Source: an uncultured Candidatus Actinomarina sp. (lineage in GTDB: Bacteria > Actinomycetota > Acidimicrobiia > Actinomarinales > Actinomarinaceae). Taken from it: a stretch of 49,930 bases of DNA. Of the stretch, positions 6,680-14,511 are shown piece after piece. Below the pieces are notes generated by a model. That model saw only the letters and a list, made by a program, of their open reading frames with translations, did not search any database and was not told the origin of the DNA. The translations under genes were made by a program, and so were the position numbers. How positions within the stretch are numbered: position 1 is the first letter of the stretch; every line of letters starts with the position of its first letter. Where the stretch lies: positions 1-49,930 of the forward strand of contig CACAND010000006.1 of NCBI GenBank assembly GCA_902533795.1, read 5' to 3'.

Positions 6680-7043
6680 TTTCACTAAAAGTAAGGCTTA
6701 AAGAATTTACACAGTATCGTTGCCCAGTTGGTCTAGGACCATCAGGAAATATATGTCCAAGATGCGAATCACATTGTTTACAATTAATTTCGATTCTTTT
6801 CATACCGTAAGAATTATCTTCTTTGGTGCTGATAGTATTTTCAAGAGCATCATAAAAACTTGGCCAGCCAGTTCCCGACTCATATTTTTTTTCGGATTCA
6901 AATAAAGCAAAATCACAAACTACACAACTATAAATGCCATCTCTTTTTTCATACAAAAGTTCTCCAGAAAATGGTGGTTCAGTCCCACAATTTTGAGTAA
7001 CTTCAAACTGATCTTGACTTAAATGTTTTTTATTTAATTCCAT
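6672..7043 (-). CDS. msrB: Peptide-methionine (R)-S-oxide reductase MsrB
   Basis: A 123-aa enzyme that reduces methionine-R-sulfoxide in proteins. The zinc site is complete (C40/C43 and C88/C91). The catalytic cysteine is C111 in RYCVNS, and the SGTGWPSF motif is at residues 57-64. The resolving cysteine found in some MsrBs near the middle of the protein is not obvious, so recycling may rely on an external thiol. Glutaredoxin and a DCC protein are encoded in the same run. The length is slightly short for the family because the N-terminal arm is trimmed. Confidence 0.93.
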   Translation of the reverse strand: MELNKKHLSQDQFEVTQNCGTEPPFSGELLYEKRDGIYSCVVCDFALFESEKKYESGTGWPSFYDALENTISTKEDNSYGMKRIEINCKQCDSHLGHIFPDGPRPTGQRYCVNSLSLTFSENE

Positions 7044-7057
7044 GTCCTAATTCTAAA

Positions 7058-7963
7058 TCAGGCAGGATTAAAGTAAATCTCAGATATTTCTTCAAACTTC
7101 GAGCATACCGCATTTTTTAATTCTAAATTAGTTTCAATAATTTCATTATCCATAGTTGTGTCAATATAATCTAAATTACAGAGTGCTAGGTATTTATTTG
7201 CACCAATTGATATAACTTTTAAAGATTTGATCTCTTTAATCTTCTCATTCCCACTTATAATGTCATAGATCATATCTTGTTTTTTGATACTGATGCTTTC
7301 ACCAGTAATGAGATGCTTCATTTCATAGCCAAGAAATACACCAGAAACCATCAGAAGTATACCGATCATAATTGAACTAACAGCATCAAATACAGGATTA
7401 GATGTTATGTTTGCCAGAATTGTTCCAACAAGAGCAATACCTAAACCTACTGTAGCTGCAAAATCTTCAACAACTATTGCTATCAATGGTCCATCCGTAG
7501 ATTCTTTAAGAAGCTTAAAAACAGATAAATCTTTATTAACTGCTTTACTTCTGAGCTCTTTTACAGCTTTGTATAGTACATAAAGTTCTAAAACGATAGA
7601 CAAAGATAAAACAGCAATTGAAATAAATAGATTTTTTAATTCCTTTGGATGGGATAAAGCCTCAATGCCATGCTCTAGGGAGATAAGACCACCAATAGTA
7701 AAAATAAGAACTGCAACAACTAATGTCCAAAAATATTCCTCTTTTCCCCTTCCAAGTGGGTATAGCAATTTATTTGGTTTTTTTGATTGTTTTATGCCAA
7801 ACCATAGAATAAATTGATTTCCAGAATCTACATATGAATGAACCGCCTCAGAGAACATGGCTGATGAAGATGTAATAACAGCTATTACTGTCTTAATTCC
7901 CGCAATAAAAAAATTTACTGAAAAAGCTAAAAATACAGTTTTGGATGAATCGCTAGATGCCAT
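7058..7963 (-). CDS. Cation diffusion facilitator family transporter (SLC30A9-like)
   Basis: A 301-aa membrane protein with about six membrane helices in the first ~215 residues and a C-terminal cytoplasmic domain. The helix-2 metal site reads SEAVHSYVDSGNQ (HxxxD). In helix 5 the usual HxxxD is replaced by EDFAATVG, a pattern seen in the ZnT9/SLC30A9-like branch. It probably exports Zn2+ or a related divalent metal, or acts on another substrate as suggested for that branch. The ATG lies inside the last codons of the glutaredoxin gene (11-base overlap), so it is coupled to the redox operon. Metal specificity is not readable. Confidence 0.85.
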   Translation of the reverse strand: MASSDSSKTVFLAFSVNFFIAGIKTVIAVITSSSAMFSEAVHSYVDSGNQFILWFGIKQSKKPNKLLYPLGRGKEEYFWTLVVAVLIFTIGGLISLEHGIEALSHPKELKNLFISIAVLSLSIVLELYVLYKAVKELRSKAVNKDLSVFKLLKESTDGPLIAIVVEDFAATVGLGIALVGTILANITSNPVFDAVSSIMIGILLMVSGVFLGYEMKHLITGESISIKKQDMIYDIISGNEKIKEIKSLKVISIGANKYLALCNLDYIDTTMDNEIIETNLELKNAVCSKFEEISEIYFNPA

Positions 7964-8189
7964 TTTCTTCGAACCATGTCACGAGCTGAGGATAACCTCC
8001 AACTCTCGTTTGATCTATAAAAATTTGTGGGACTGTTTTTACACCCTCTCCAATTTTTTTATAGAATTCAATCCTTTCAGTATCATCTGATAAATCAATC
8101 TCATCAAATGGAAGATTTACTGAGTTAAGTAAATTTTTTGCCCTATCACACCAAACACAATTATTTTTTGAGTAAACAACTATATTCAA
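7953..8189 (-). CDS. Glutaredoxin
   Basis: A 78-aa thioredoxin-fold protein with the dithiol motif C11-V-W-C14 after an opening beta strand (MNIVVYSKN). A cis-Pro turn (VKTVPQIFID) and a GG-containing C-terminal segment (RVGGYPQL) follow, all typical of glutaredoxins/NrdH-like redoxins. The start is TTG, overlapping the guaC stop as TTGA. Actinobacteria often use mycothiol, so this could be mycoredoxin-like, but the CVWC motif does not decide the reductant. It may feed electrons to MsrB encoded downstream. Confidence 0.85.
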   Translation of the reverse strand: MNIVVYSKNNCVWCDRAKNLLNSVNLPFDEIDLSDDTERIEFYKKIGEGVKTVPQIFIDQTRVGGYPQLVTWFEENGI

Positions 8190-9232
8190 TTATTTTCACT
8201 TCCAGTATATATTTCATTTGTTGTTTGAGTAACACGAATAAAAGTAGTACTTTTTGGCAGGTCTTTAAGTTTTTTAGCTCCTACATAAGAACAAGCTGAT
8301 CTCATGCCGCCTAAAATTCCCTGCACAGTTCCATCCAAGTCACCTTTATATTTAAGCCTTACTTTTTTTCCTTCTGCTGCACGATGCTCTGCAAGATCGC
8401 CATAATAAGTTTGTTGTGCTTTAGTAGATGACATACCATAAAAATCTTTGTACTGTTCACCATCATCATCTGTTACTAATTCTCCTCCAGACTCTTTATG
8501 GCCAGCAAACATCCCACCTAACATTACATAATCAGCTCCAGCACCAAAAGCTTTTGATACGTCACCAGGATATTTACAACCCCCGTCTGCCATTACATGA
8601 CCACCTAATCCGTGTGCAGCATCTGAACATTCAGATATAGAAGATAATTGAGGATATCCAACACCTGCCACACTTCTAGTGGTACACACAGAACCAGGTC
8701 CGATTCCAATCTTTACGATATCAGCACCAGCTAGGATCAAAGCTTCAGTCATTTCACGAGTTGCTACATTGCCTGCAATAATAATTTTTTCTGGAAAAGT
8801 TGCTCTATAGTTCTTAACTGAATTTACAAAATCTTCTCTATATCCATTTGCCACATCAATACACAAATATTTAATATCATTATTTAACTTAAAAATTTCT
8901 TTACCAAGCTGTAAATCTTCTTGAGATTGACCGACAGTTACTGAAATATATTCTGGATCCAAATTATCTATATTCTTTTTCCACTCTTCTATAGTATAAA
9001 ATTTATGAATTGCAGTGAGCATATTGTGCTTTTGAAGAGTAGCTGCAGTCTCAAATGTTCCAGTAGTGTCCATGTTTGCAGAAAAAATAGGGACACCTGT
9101 CCATGTTGCACTAGTATGTTTAAATTTAAAATCTCTCTCAAGGACCACTTCAGATCTTGAAATTAATGTGCTTCTTTTTGGCCGAATTAGTACATCATCA
9201 AAAGTTAATTTTATATCGTCTTCAATTCTCAT
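8186..9232 (-). CDS. guaC: GMP reductase GuaC
   Basis: A 348-aa TIM-barrel enzyme converting GMP to IMP with NADPH. It matches E. coli-type GuaC from the first residue ([20 protein letters not shown]) and is essentially the same length (E. coli 347 aa). The catalytic cysteine is C183 in GPGSVCTTR. The phosphate-binding segment [20 protein letters not shown] and the flap FYGMSS follow. There is no CBS domain pair, and the length argues against IMP dehydrogenase. It is the first gene of the coupled guaC-glutaredoxin-CDF-msrB group. The close resemblance to proteobacterial GuaC makes an acquired gene possible. Confidence 0.92.
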   Translation of the reverse strand: MRIEDDIKLTFDDVLIRPKRSTLISRSEVVLERDFKFKHTSATWTGVPIFSANMDTTGTFETAATLQKHNMLTAIHKFYTIEEWKKNIDNLDPEYISVTVGQSQEDLQLGKEIFKLNNDIKYLCIDVANGYREDFVNSVKNYRATFPEKIIIAGNVATREMTEALILAGADIVKIGIGPGSVCTTRSVAGVGYPQLSSISECSDAAHGLGGHVMADGGCKYPGDVSKAFGAGADYVMLGGMFAGHKESGGELVTDDDGEQYKDFYGMSSTKAQQTYYGDLAEHRAAEGKKVRLKYKGDLDGTVQGILGGMRSACSYVGAKKLKDLPKSTTFIRVTQTTNEIYTGSENN

Positions 9233-9269
9233 TATTTTTAATTTTCCCTTATCCTAAATAACAGAAATT

Positions 9270-9851
9270 ATGATAGTTGAATTCCCATTTTTTGGTGCAG
9301 GTATTAATTATTTTCCTACAGAAATATCTGCATTAAGAGTATTCGAACCTAGATATTTGCTATTAATTGGTGATTCTATAAATAATGAGAGTACATTTTG
9401 TGTAGGAAAAAATTTAGAAACAATTGGACAAATTGTTTCAGAAGTTAAAATCATTGAACATCAAGATATTTCAAATGCAGAACAACTTGTGGTTGTTGAA
9501 TGTGTTGACATTTATAAAGTTACCGACATAGATCTTACAAAAGAATACCCTATATGCCAATCAGATGAATTAATAAATGTTGGATTGCCTCCTTCTGAAG
9601 AGGAACTTATGGATCTTCAAACAGATATCAAAAAGGCAATAAGTATTTTTATAGAGCAAGGCATAGATATGCAAATCCCAGATTTTGAAATTGATATAGA
9701 AAATAGAATTCTCAGTCTTTGGAATTTATGCACAAAAATGCCTATGTCTTTAGAAATGCGAAATAAAATACTTTCAATTAATTCTATTGATGACAGGTAC
9801 GATGTACTTAACAATTACGTAAAAAGAATTTTAAAAGATCCTTTTATGTAG
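9270..9851 (+). CDS. LON substrate-binding-domain protein
   Basis: A 193-aa protein matching the stand-alone N-terminal domain of Lon protease. FPFFGAGINYFPTEISALRVF and FEPRYLLLIGD (residues ~5-34) correspond to the domain's opening strands and the ALRVFE(P)RY signature. A C-terminal helical part (residues 105-193) follows. There is no AAA or protease domain. Such proteins are common in Actinobacteria, with no fixed function. It is monocistronic, divergent from guaC across 37 bases, and its 3' end overlaps the amidotransferase gene by 8 bases. Confidence 0.82.
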   Translation: MIVEFPFFGAGINYFPTEISALRVFEPRYLLLIGDSINNESTFCVGKNLETIGQIVSEVKIIEHQDISNAEQLVVVECVDIYKVTDIDLTKEYPICQSDELINVGLPPSEEELMDLQTDIKKAISIFIEQGIDMQIPDFEIDIENRILSLWNLCTKMPMSLEMRNKILSINSIDDRYDVLNNYVKRILKDPFM

Positions 9852-10500
9852 ATATCCATTTATCAAATAATTTATTAACCGATTTGGAGATCAAATATTC
9901 GTTTTTTTTTAATTTTTTAAATTCCTTGTCAATATTAAATTCTTCCAACTCTCGCTTTGTCTTTTCACCTTCATACCATTTTAAAAATAAATCTTCTGTA
10001 ATTTCTGGATGATATTGTATGCCTATTGTTTTTTTTATTGTGAATATTTGGGGAAATGATGTTTTAGCTATTAATTTAGCTTTTGAAGGTAATTTAAAAG
10101 TATCCCGATGCCATGTAAATATTTCTATATTTTTGTAATCGTCAAAAATATAAGAGGATGTAAGAAATGAAAGCTTTTTAAAACCAAATTCAATATTTTC
10201 TGCTAGATAAGCTTCTCCATCTAATGAGTCTGCAATTAATTGAGAGCCCAAACATATTCCCAAGATTTTAATGTTTGTATTAACTGCCTCAGCAATCCAT
10301 TTTTTTTCACTCTTTAAATATGGATACTCCTCAGATTGGTAAGCACCCATGTGACCACCTAAAAGGATATAATTTGATTCTGGATTCAAATCATTCCAAT
10401 TAATTTCCCAAGCATTTAAAGTAGTTATGCTTCTTTTTTCAAGATGGCCTAAAGTTACTTCAGGATCATTAATTATTGCAACAGTTTCAGATTTATTCAT
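9844..10500 (-). CDS. Class I glutamine amidotransferase-like protein
   Basis: A 218-aa GATase-1 domain protein with a full catalytic triad: C83 in GICLGSQ (nucleophile elbow), and H164 and E166 in QYHPEIT. Stand-alone proteins of this type resemble the amidotransferase part of GMP synthase and often have unknown substrates. Synthase and PPi-loop domains are absent. The gene starts only 7 bases after the tRNA-Leu(AAG) and is downstream of secG, so it probably lies on the same primary transcript and its 5' end is made by tRNA processing. The substrate is unknown. Confidence 0.8.
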   Translation of the reverse strand: MNKSETVAIINDPEVTLGHLEKRSITTLNAWEINWNDLNPESNYILLGGHMGAYQSEEYPYLKSEKKWIAEAVNTNIKILGICLGSQLIADSLDGEAYLAENIEFGFKKLSFLTSSYIFDDYKNIEIFTWHRDTFKLPSKAKLIAKTSFPQIFTIKKTIGIQYHPEITEDLFLKWYEGEKTKRELEEFNIDKEFKKLKKNEYLISKSVNKLFDKWIST

Positions 10501-10507
10501 AATTATG

Positions 10508-10591
10508 TGCGCGGAAGAGGACTCGAACCTCCACGGGTTTTACCCCACAGGATCCTTAATCCTGCGCGTCTACCAGTTCCGCCACCCGCGC
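10508..10591 (-). tRNA. tRNA-Leu(AAG)
   Basis: An 84-nt cloverleaf with a long variable arm. The acceptor GCGCGGG pairs with TCCGCGC (one G-U), the D-arm is GCGGAACTGGTAGACGC, and the anticodon stem is CAGGA/TCCTG enclosing the loop TTAAGGA. The anticodon is therefore AAG (CUU leucine; CUC and CUA as well if A34 is deaminated to inosine). The T-loop is TTCGAGT. The discriminator is A and CCA is not encoded. It aligns base for base through the anticodon with the tRNA-Leu(CAA) at 25631, which fixes the anticodon position. It sits 5 bases after secG and 7 bases before the amidotransferase gene. Confidence 0.95.
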
Positions 10592-10596
10592 TAATA

Positions 10597-10833
10597 TCAG
10601 TCTAAAAACCAAAATAAAGATAATGTTGTTACAGCAAAAAGAAAAGCAACAAATGCAGTGATTCTACTTAAGTTTCTCTCAGCTAAAGTTTGGCCAATAT
10701 TTCCAGAGGCTCCTGGGCCACCAAGCATATCAGACAAACCTCCGCCTTTTCCGCTATTTAATAAAACCAAAGCAATTAATGCTATTGAAACGACAACATG
10801 TACTGATATTAAAACTGCTGTAATTGTATCCAT
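10597..10833 (-). CDS. secG: Preprotein translocase subunit SecG
   Basis: A 78-aa protein with two membrane helices (about residues 5-25 and 57-77) joined by the conserved cytoplasmic loop LNSGKGGGLSDMLGG. SecG assists SecYEA in protein export. It lies directly downstream of gpmA (2 bases) at the end of the pgk-tpiA-gpmA run, the usual actinobacterial place for secG after tpiA, and upstream of a tRNA-Leu as in E. coli secG-leuU. Confidence 0.95.
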   Translation of the reverse strand: MDTITAVLISVHVVVSIALIALVLLNSGKGGGLSDMLGGPGASGNIGQTLAERNLSRITAFVAFLFAVTTLSLFWFLD

Positions 10834-10835
10834 TT

Positions 10836-11582
10836 TTAACCTTTTTTTATTCTAGATTGTTGTTCAACTTCTTTTTGTAATTTAATAATTTGTTCCTGGT
10901 CACCAAGATATCCAATTTTAGATAGTTTATCATCTTGATAGCTAAAAGCTAATGGTATTCCAGTTGGTATATTTATACCAATGATATCCTTGTCACTTAT
11001 ATCTTCAATAATTTTTAGGATTGCTCTAATACTATTTCCATGAGCGACTACTAAAACATTTTTTGTTTCTGAAAGATTTAATATCATAGAAATCGTTTTC
11101 TTAACTCTTGATACTACATCTTTTAAAGATTCCCCTAATGGAAGATCTTCATTAATATCTTTGTACAACTTATCATTATTTGGATCAAAATCAGAATTTT
11201 CGGTTGCTAAAGGAGGTGGAGTGTCATAACTTCTTCTCCACAGCAGTACTTGTTCTTCTCCATATTTACTAGCTGTCTCCGATTTATCCAAACCTTGTAG
11301 AGATCCGTAATGACGTTCATTTAATGTCCAATCATTCACAATTTCGATATCCTTTTTTATTTCATCTGAATATTGAGATAATAAAAAATTTGCAGTTTCT
11401 TTTGATCTTTTTAAATATGAGGTGAAACAAATATCAGGAACATATTTTTTATTTAATAATGTATTCCCTGCTTTTATAGCTTCTTCTACCCCACCATCAG
11501 AGAGTCCAACATCAACCCAACCAGTAAATCTATTTTCTAGATTCCAAATGCTTTGACCGTGTCTTAAAAAAATCAGATTCAT
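10836..11582 (-). CDS. gpmA: 2,3-bisphosphoglycerate-dependent phosphoglycerate mutase
   Basis: A 248-aa dPGM that interconverts 3- and 2-phosphoglycerate. The phosphohistidine motif LRHGQSIWN includes H8. FTGWVDVGLSDGG, NERHYGSLQG and the C-terminal VAHGNSI complete the active site. The length matches E. coli GpmA (250 aa). The ATG overlaps the tpiA stop by 4 bases (ATGA). Its position between tpiA and secG is unusual, since the actinobacterial gap-pgk-tpiA-secG block normally lacks it. It places three consecutive-pathway enzymes in one operon. Confidence 0.95.
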   Translation of the reverse strand: MNLIFLRHGQSIWNLENRFTGWVDVGLSDGGVEEAIKAGNTLLNKKYVPDICFTSYLKRSKETANFLLSQYSDEIKKDIEIVNDWTLNERHYGSLQGLDKSETASKYGEEQVLLWRRSYDTPPPLATENSDFDPNNDKLYKDINEDLPLGESLKDVVSRVKKTISMILNLSETKNVLVVAHGNSIRAILKIIEDISDKDIIGINIPTGIPLAFSYQDDKLSKIGYLGDQEQIIKLQKEVEQQSRIKKG

Positions 11583-12343
11583 AGATCCACAGATTCAATT
11601 ATTTTTATAAATTTATCTACATCAAGTGAAGCACCTCCGACAAGAGCTCCATCGATAATTTTTGAATTTAATATCTCGTTAGAATTATCAGGAGAAACAG
11701 AGCCACCATATATAAATTTAATTTTTTCTTCATTAAAAAATGATTTTTTTGATATAAATTCTTTTACTTTTGAAATTACTTCCACAATATCTTGAAGAGA
11801 TGCATTCTGACCCGTTCCGATTGCCCATATTGGCTCATAAGCAAATATTATTTCATCTACTTTATCTTTTCTTAACCCTTTTGTTGAATTTTCAATCTGG
11901 TTAATTAAAAAATCCATATAGTTCCCATCAGTCCTTTGGTCATTACTTTCACCAAAACAAATAATGGGAGTAATTTCTTTATTTATTAGATTGTTTACTT
12001 TTACATTTATGATTTCATCTGTTTCATTAAAATGTTGTCTTCTTTCGGAATGACCAACAATACAAAAGGAAATATTTAATTTATCTAATTGATTTGAGGA
12101 GACTTCACCTGTATATGCTCCATCATTAAACATTGATACATCTTGCGATGATAAAAATATATTTAATTTATCAGCATCTATTATCGTTTGAATAGATCTT
12201 AAAGAGGTGTGAGATGGTGCTACAACAATTGAGATTTTTTCGTCTATATCGGTATTTAACGAGTAATTTAATTTTTGAAAAAGTTGGATTGCTTCTAAAT
12301 GATCTAAGTTAAGTTTCCAGTTTCCAATAATTATTTTTTTCAT
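11579..12343 (-). CDS. tpiA: Triosephosphate isomerase
   Basis: A 254-aa (beta-alpha)8 enzyme counted from the ATG at 12343. A TTG two codons earlier overlaps the pgk stop and is the alternative start. GNWKLNL near the N-terminus, H in IVGHSERR (near residue 95), the catalytic E in AYEPIWAIGTG (near 167) and the phosphate loop GGSVSPDNS are all present. It interconverts DHAP and glyceraldehyde-3-phosphate. It is coupled to pgk upstream and gpmA downstream. Confidence 0.96.
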   Translation of the reverse strand: MKKIIIGNWKLNLDHLEAIQLFQKLNYSLNTDIDEKISIVVAPSHTSLRSIQTIIDADKLNIFLSSQDVSMFNDGAYTGEVSSNQLDKLNISFCIVGHSERRQHFNETDEIINVKVNNLINKEITPIICFGESNDQRTDGNYMDFLINQIENSTKGLRKDKVDEIIFAYEPIWAIGTGQNASLQDIVEVISKVKEFISKKSFFNEEKIKFIYGGSVSPDNSNEILNSKIIDGALVGGASLDVDKFIKIIESVDL

Positions 12344-12345
12344 TA

Positions 12346-13518
12346 TCAAATTATAAGTGGTTTATAAATGTTTACTCCAGGTAAATTTTTACCATCTAAG
12401 TATTCTAGAGATGCCCCACCACCAGTTGAAACATGATTAAAGTTATTTAGATTTGAAAATTTGTTTATAGCACTCACCGAATCTCCTCCTCCAACAGAGG
12501 TATATCCATCCGCTTTAGCTAATTCTTGAGTAATAGCCTTTGTTCCATGACTAAATTGATCAAGTTCAAAAATACCCATAGGTCCATTCCAAAATAAATT
12601 TTTAGATGAAGATATAATTGCTGAAAATTTAGTAATTGTATCTGGTCCAATATCAATACCTATCTGATTTTTAGAAAAATTATTACTTTTGATTTCACGT
12701 CTAATATTGCTTTCAATAGATTCAGTAACTCCAAAATCTGTAGGTAAGACAATTTTTTTTCCATATTTTGAATTGATTAAATCTTTTGCTTTTGAAATAA
12801 ATGAATTTTCAACAAGAGATTTTCCAATTTCATAATCCATTGCTTTAAGAAAAGTAAAACACATTCCCCCTCCAATCATTAGATATTCAACTTTTGGTAA
12901 AAGTTTATCGATTATACCCAATTTATCTGATATTTTTGCTCCACCCAACAAAACAGAATAACCTGATTCTTCATTATTTAATAATTTGTCAAGTTCTGAA
13001 ATTTCTTTATTCATTAATGGCCCTTGATAAGAATTAAGAAAATTGCCAAAACTTACTACAGACGCATGTTGACGATGTGAAGCACCAAATGCGTCAAAAA
13101 TGTAAGTATCAAATGGGCTTGTTACTAGTTTTGAAAATTCAATATCATTATTCATTTCACCTTCATCGAATCTTAAGTTTTCTAGAAGAAATATCTTTGA
13201 AGTAAGATTTTTTATAGATTTTTTCACATCATCACCGTAAATACTTTTTATAAAATGTACTTTTTCGTTTTTAAGTTTTTTTGATATATTTTCAGCTATT
13301 GGTCTTAGTGAATTTTCCAAATCATTACCCTTTGGCCTACCTAAATGACTAACAAATGTGATAGAACGAGAAAAATCATAAATCCTATCAATAATTTCAA
13401 GAGATTTAGAAATTCTAAAATCATCACTAATTTCATTATTTACCATCGGTACATTCAAATCTGATCTAACAAGGACATCTCCAAGATATTTTTCTTCACT
13501 TACTGCATTTATTATCAA
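12346..13518 (-). CDS. pgk: Phosphoglycerate kinase
   Basis: A 390-aa two-domain kinase making ATP from 1,3-bisphosphoglycerate. RSDLNVP near the N-terminus, the substrate basic patch SHLGRPKG, LLGGAKISDKL in the hinge region and the nucleotide-site WNGPMGIFE and VGGGDSVSA are present. The start is a TTG at 13518, supported by AAGGA seven bases upstream; no ATG fits the family N-terminus. It heads the pgk-tpiA-gpmA-secG operon. The gap gene that normally precedes it in Actinobacteria is absent, with only 56 bases separating it from rapZ. Confidence 0.96.
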   Translation of the reverse strand: MIINAVSEEKYLGDVLVRSDLNVPMVNNEISDDFRISKSLEIIDRIYDFSRSITFVSHLGRPKGNDLENSLRPIAENISKKLKNEKVHFIKSIYGDDVKKSIKNLTSKIFLLENLRFDEGEMNNDIEFSKLVTSPFDTYIFDAFGASHRQHASVVSFGNFLNSYQGPLMNKEISELDKLLNNEESGYSVLLGGAKISDKLGIIDKLLPKVEYLMIGGGMCFTFLKAMDYEIGKSLVENSFISKAKDLINSKYGKKIVLPTDFGVTESIESNIRREIKSNNFSKNQIGIDIGPDTITKFSAIISSSKNLFWNGPMGIFELDQFSHGTKAITQELAKADGYTSVGGGDSVSAINKFSNLNNFNHVSTGGGASLEYLDGKNLPGVNIYKPLII

Positions 13519-13574
13519 CTTAAAATCCTTTTTTTATAAATTATTTCAAAAAAGTATTATCAAAAATTTAAAGT

Positions 13575-14441
13575 TTAATTTTCTTTCATATCTCTATGGA
13601 TAATGACAGCATCTTTACCATCAGATTTTAACCATTTACCAATTTCTTCAGTCATAACTACACTTCTGTGTTTTCCGCCAGTGCAACCGATTGCAATACC
13701 AACATATGATTTTCCTTCTGAGGTAAACCTTGGCAAAAGAAAATCAATCATATCTTTTGTTTTTTCAAGAAATATCTGTGCATCTTCAAAAGAAAGTACA
13801 TAATTTCTTACCATTGGCGCTTGACCTGTGGAATCTCTTAGTTCATCTCGCCAATGGGGGTTTGGTAAAAACCTGACATCTAGTACCAAATCGGCATCTC
13901 TTGGAGATCCATTTTTAAATCCAAATGAAGTGACAGAAATTTTTAAATCTTGATTGCTTGCTGTCCCCTGAAAACCCTCAATAATTCTTTTTCTTAAATC
14001 ATGAACATTCATGTCTGATGTATCTATTACAAGATCTGCTAATTCTCTTATAGGCTTTAATAATTCTCTTTCATTTTTAACTGACTGATCTAAAGAATCC
14101 TTTCCCATAGGATGTGGCCTTCTATTCTCTTCATACCTTTCTATGAGTGAGTCATTGTCTGCATCTAAAAATATTACTCTAGTTAGAACACCTGATTGAC
14201 TTAGCCTATCAAGACTTTTTGTTAACTCACTTTGAGCGGAAGTTTCTCTACCATCAACTGTAAGTACTAATTGTTTGTTTGTTTCAGCAACATCATTTGA
14301 CTCAACTACTGACTGAATTAAATTAGCTGGTAAATTTTCAATGACATAATATCCAAGATCTTCAAATACATTAGCACTTGCGGAACGACCAGCTCCTGAC
14401 ATTCCTACAAGTAATAATACTTCTGGGCGTTTAGATACCAT
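13575..14441 (-). CDS. rapZ: RapZ/YvcJ-family nucleotide-binding protein
   Basis: A 288-aa protein. The Walker A motif is GMSGAGRS (residues 13-20). The C-terminal domain carries SFGFKNGSPRDADLVLDVRF and the RNA/metabolite-binding segment GCTGGKHRSVV. E. coli RapZ controls glmS through the sRNA GlmZ. Actinobacterial members are less understood and are normally followed by yvcK and whiA. Here pgk follows directly. Gene order after uvrC (70-base gap) is canonical. Function beyond NTP binding is inferred. Confidence 0.92.
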   Translation of the reverse strand: MVSKRPEVLLLVGMSGAGRSASANVFEDLGYYVIENLPANLIQSVVESNDVAETNKQLVLTVDGRETSAQSELTKSLDRLSQSGVLTRVIFLDADNDSLIERYEENRRPHPMGKDSLDQSVKNERELLKPIRELADLVIDTSDMNVHDLRKRIIEGFQGTASNQDLKISVTSFGFKNGSPRDADLVLDVRFLPNPHWRDELRDSTGQAPMVRNYVLSFEDAQIFLEKTKDMIDFLLPRFTSEGKSYVGIAIGCTGGKHRSVVMTEEIGKWLKSDGKDAVIIHRDMKEN

Positions 14442-14511
14442 AGTTAACCTAATGATATTCTAATTGTGATGTATTTACATGGAAAAATTTTCTTATTGTA
14501 TTAAATAAAAC

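Noticed and set aside
8186-9232. IMP dehydrogenase (guaB)
   Set aside because: There is no CBS domain insertion, and length and sequence match GMP reductase from the first residue.
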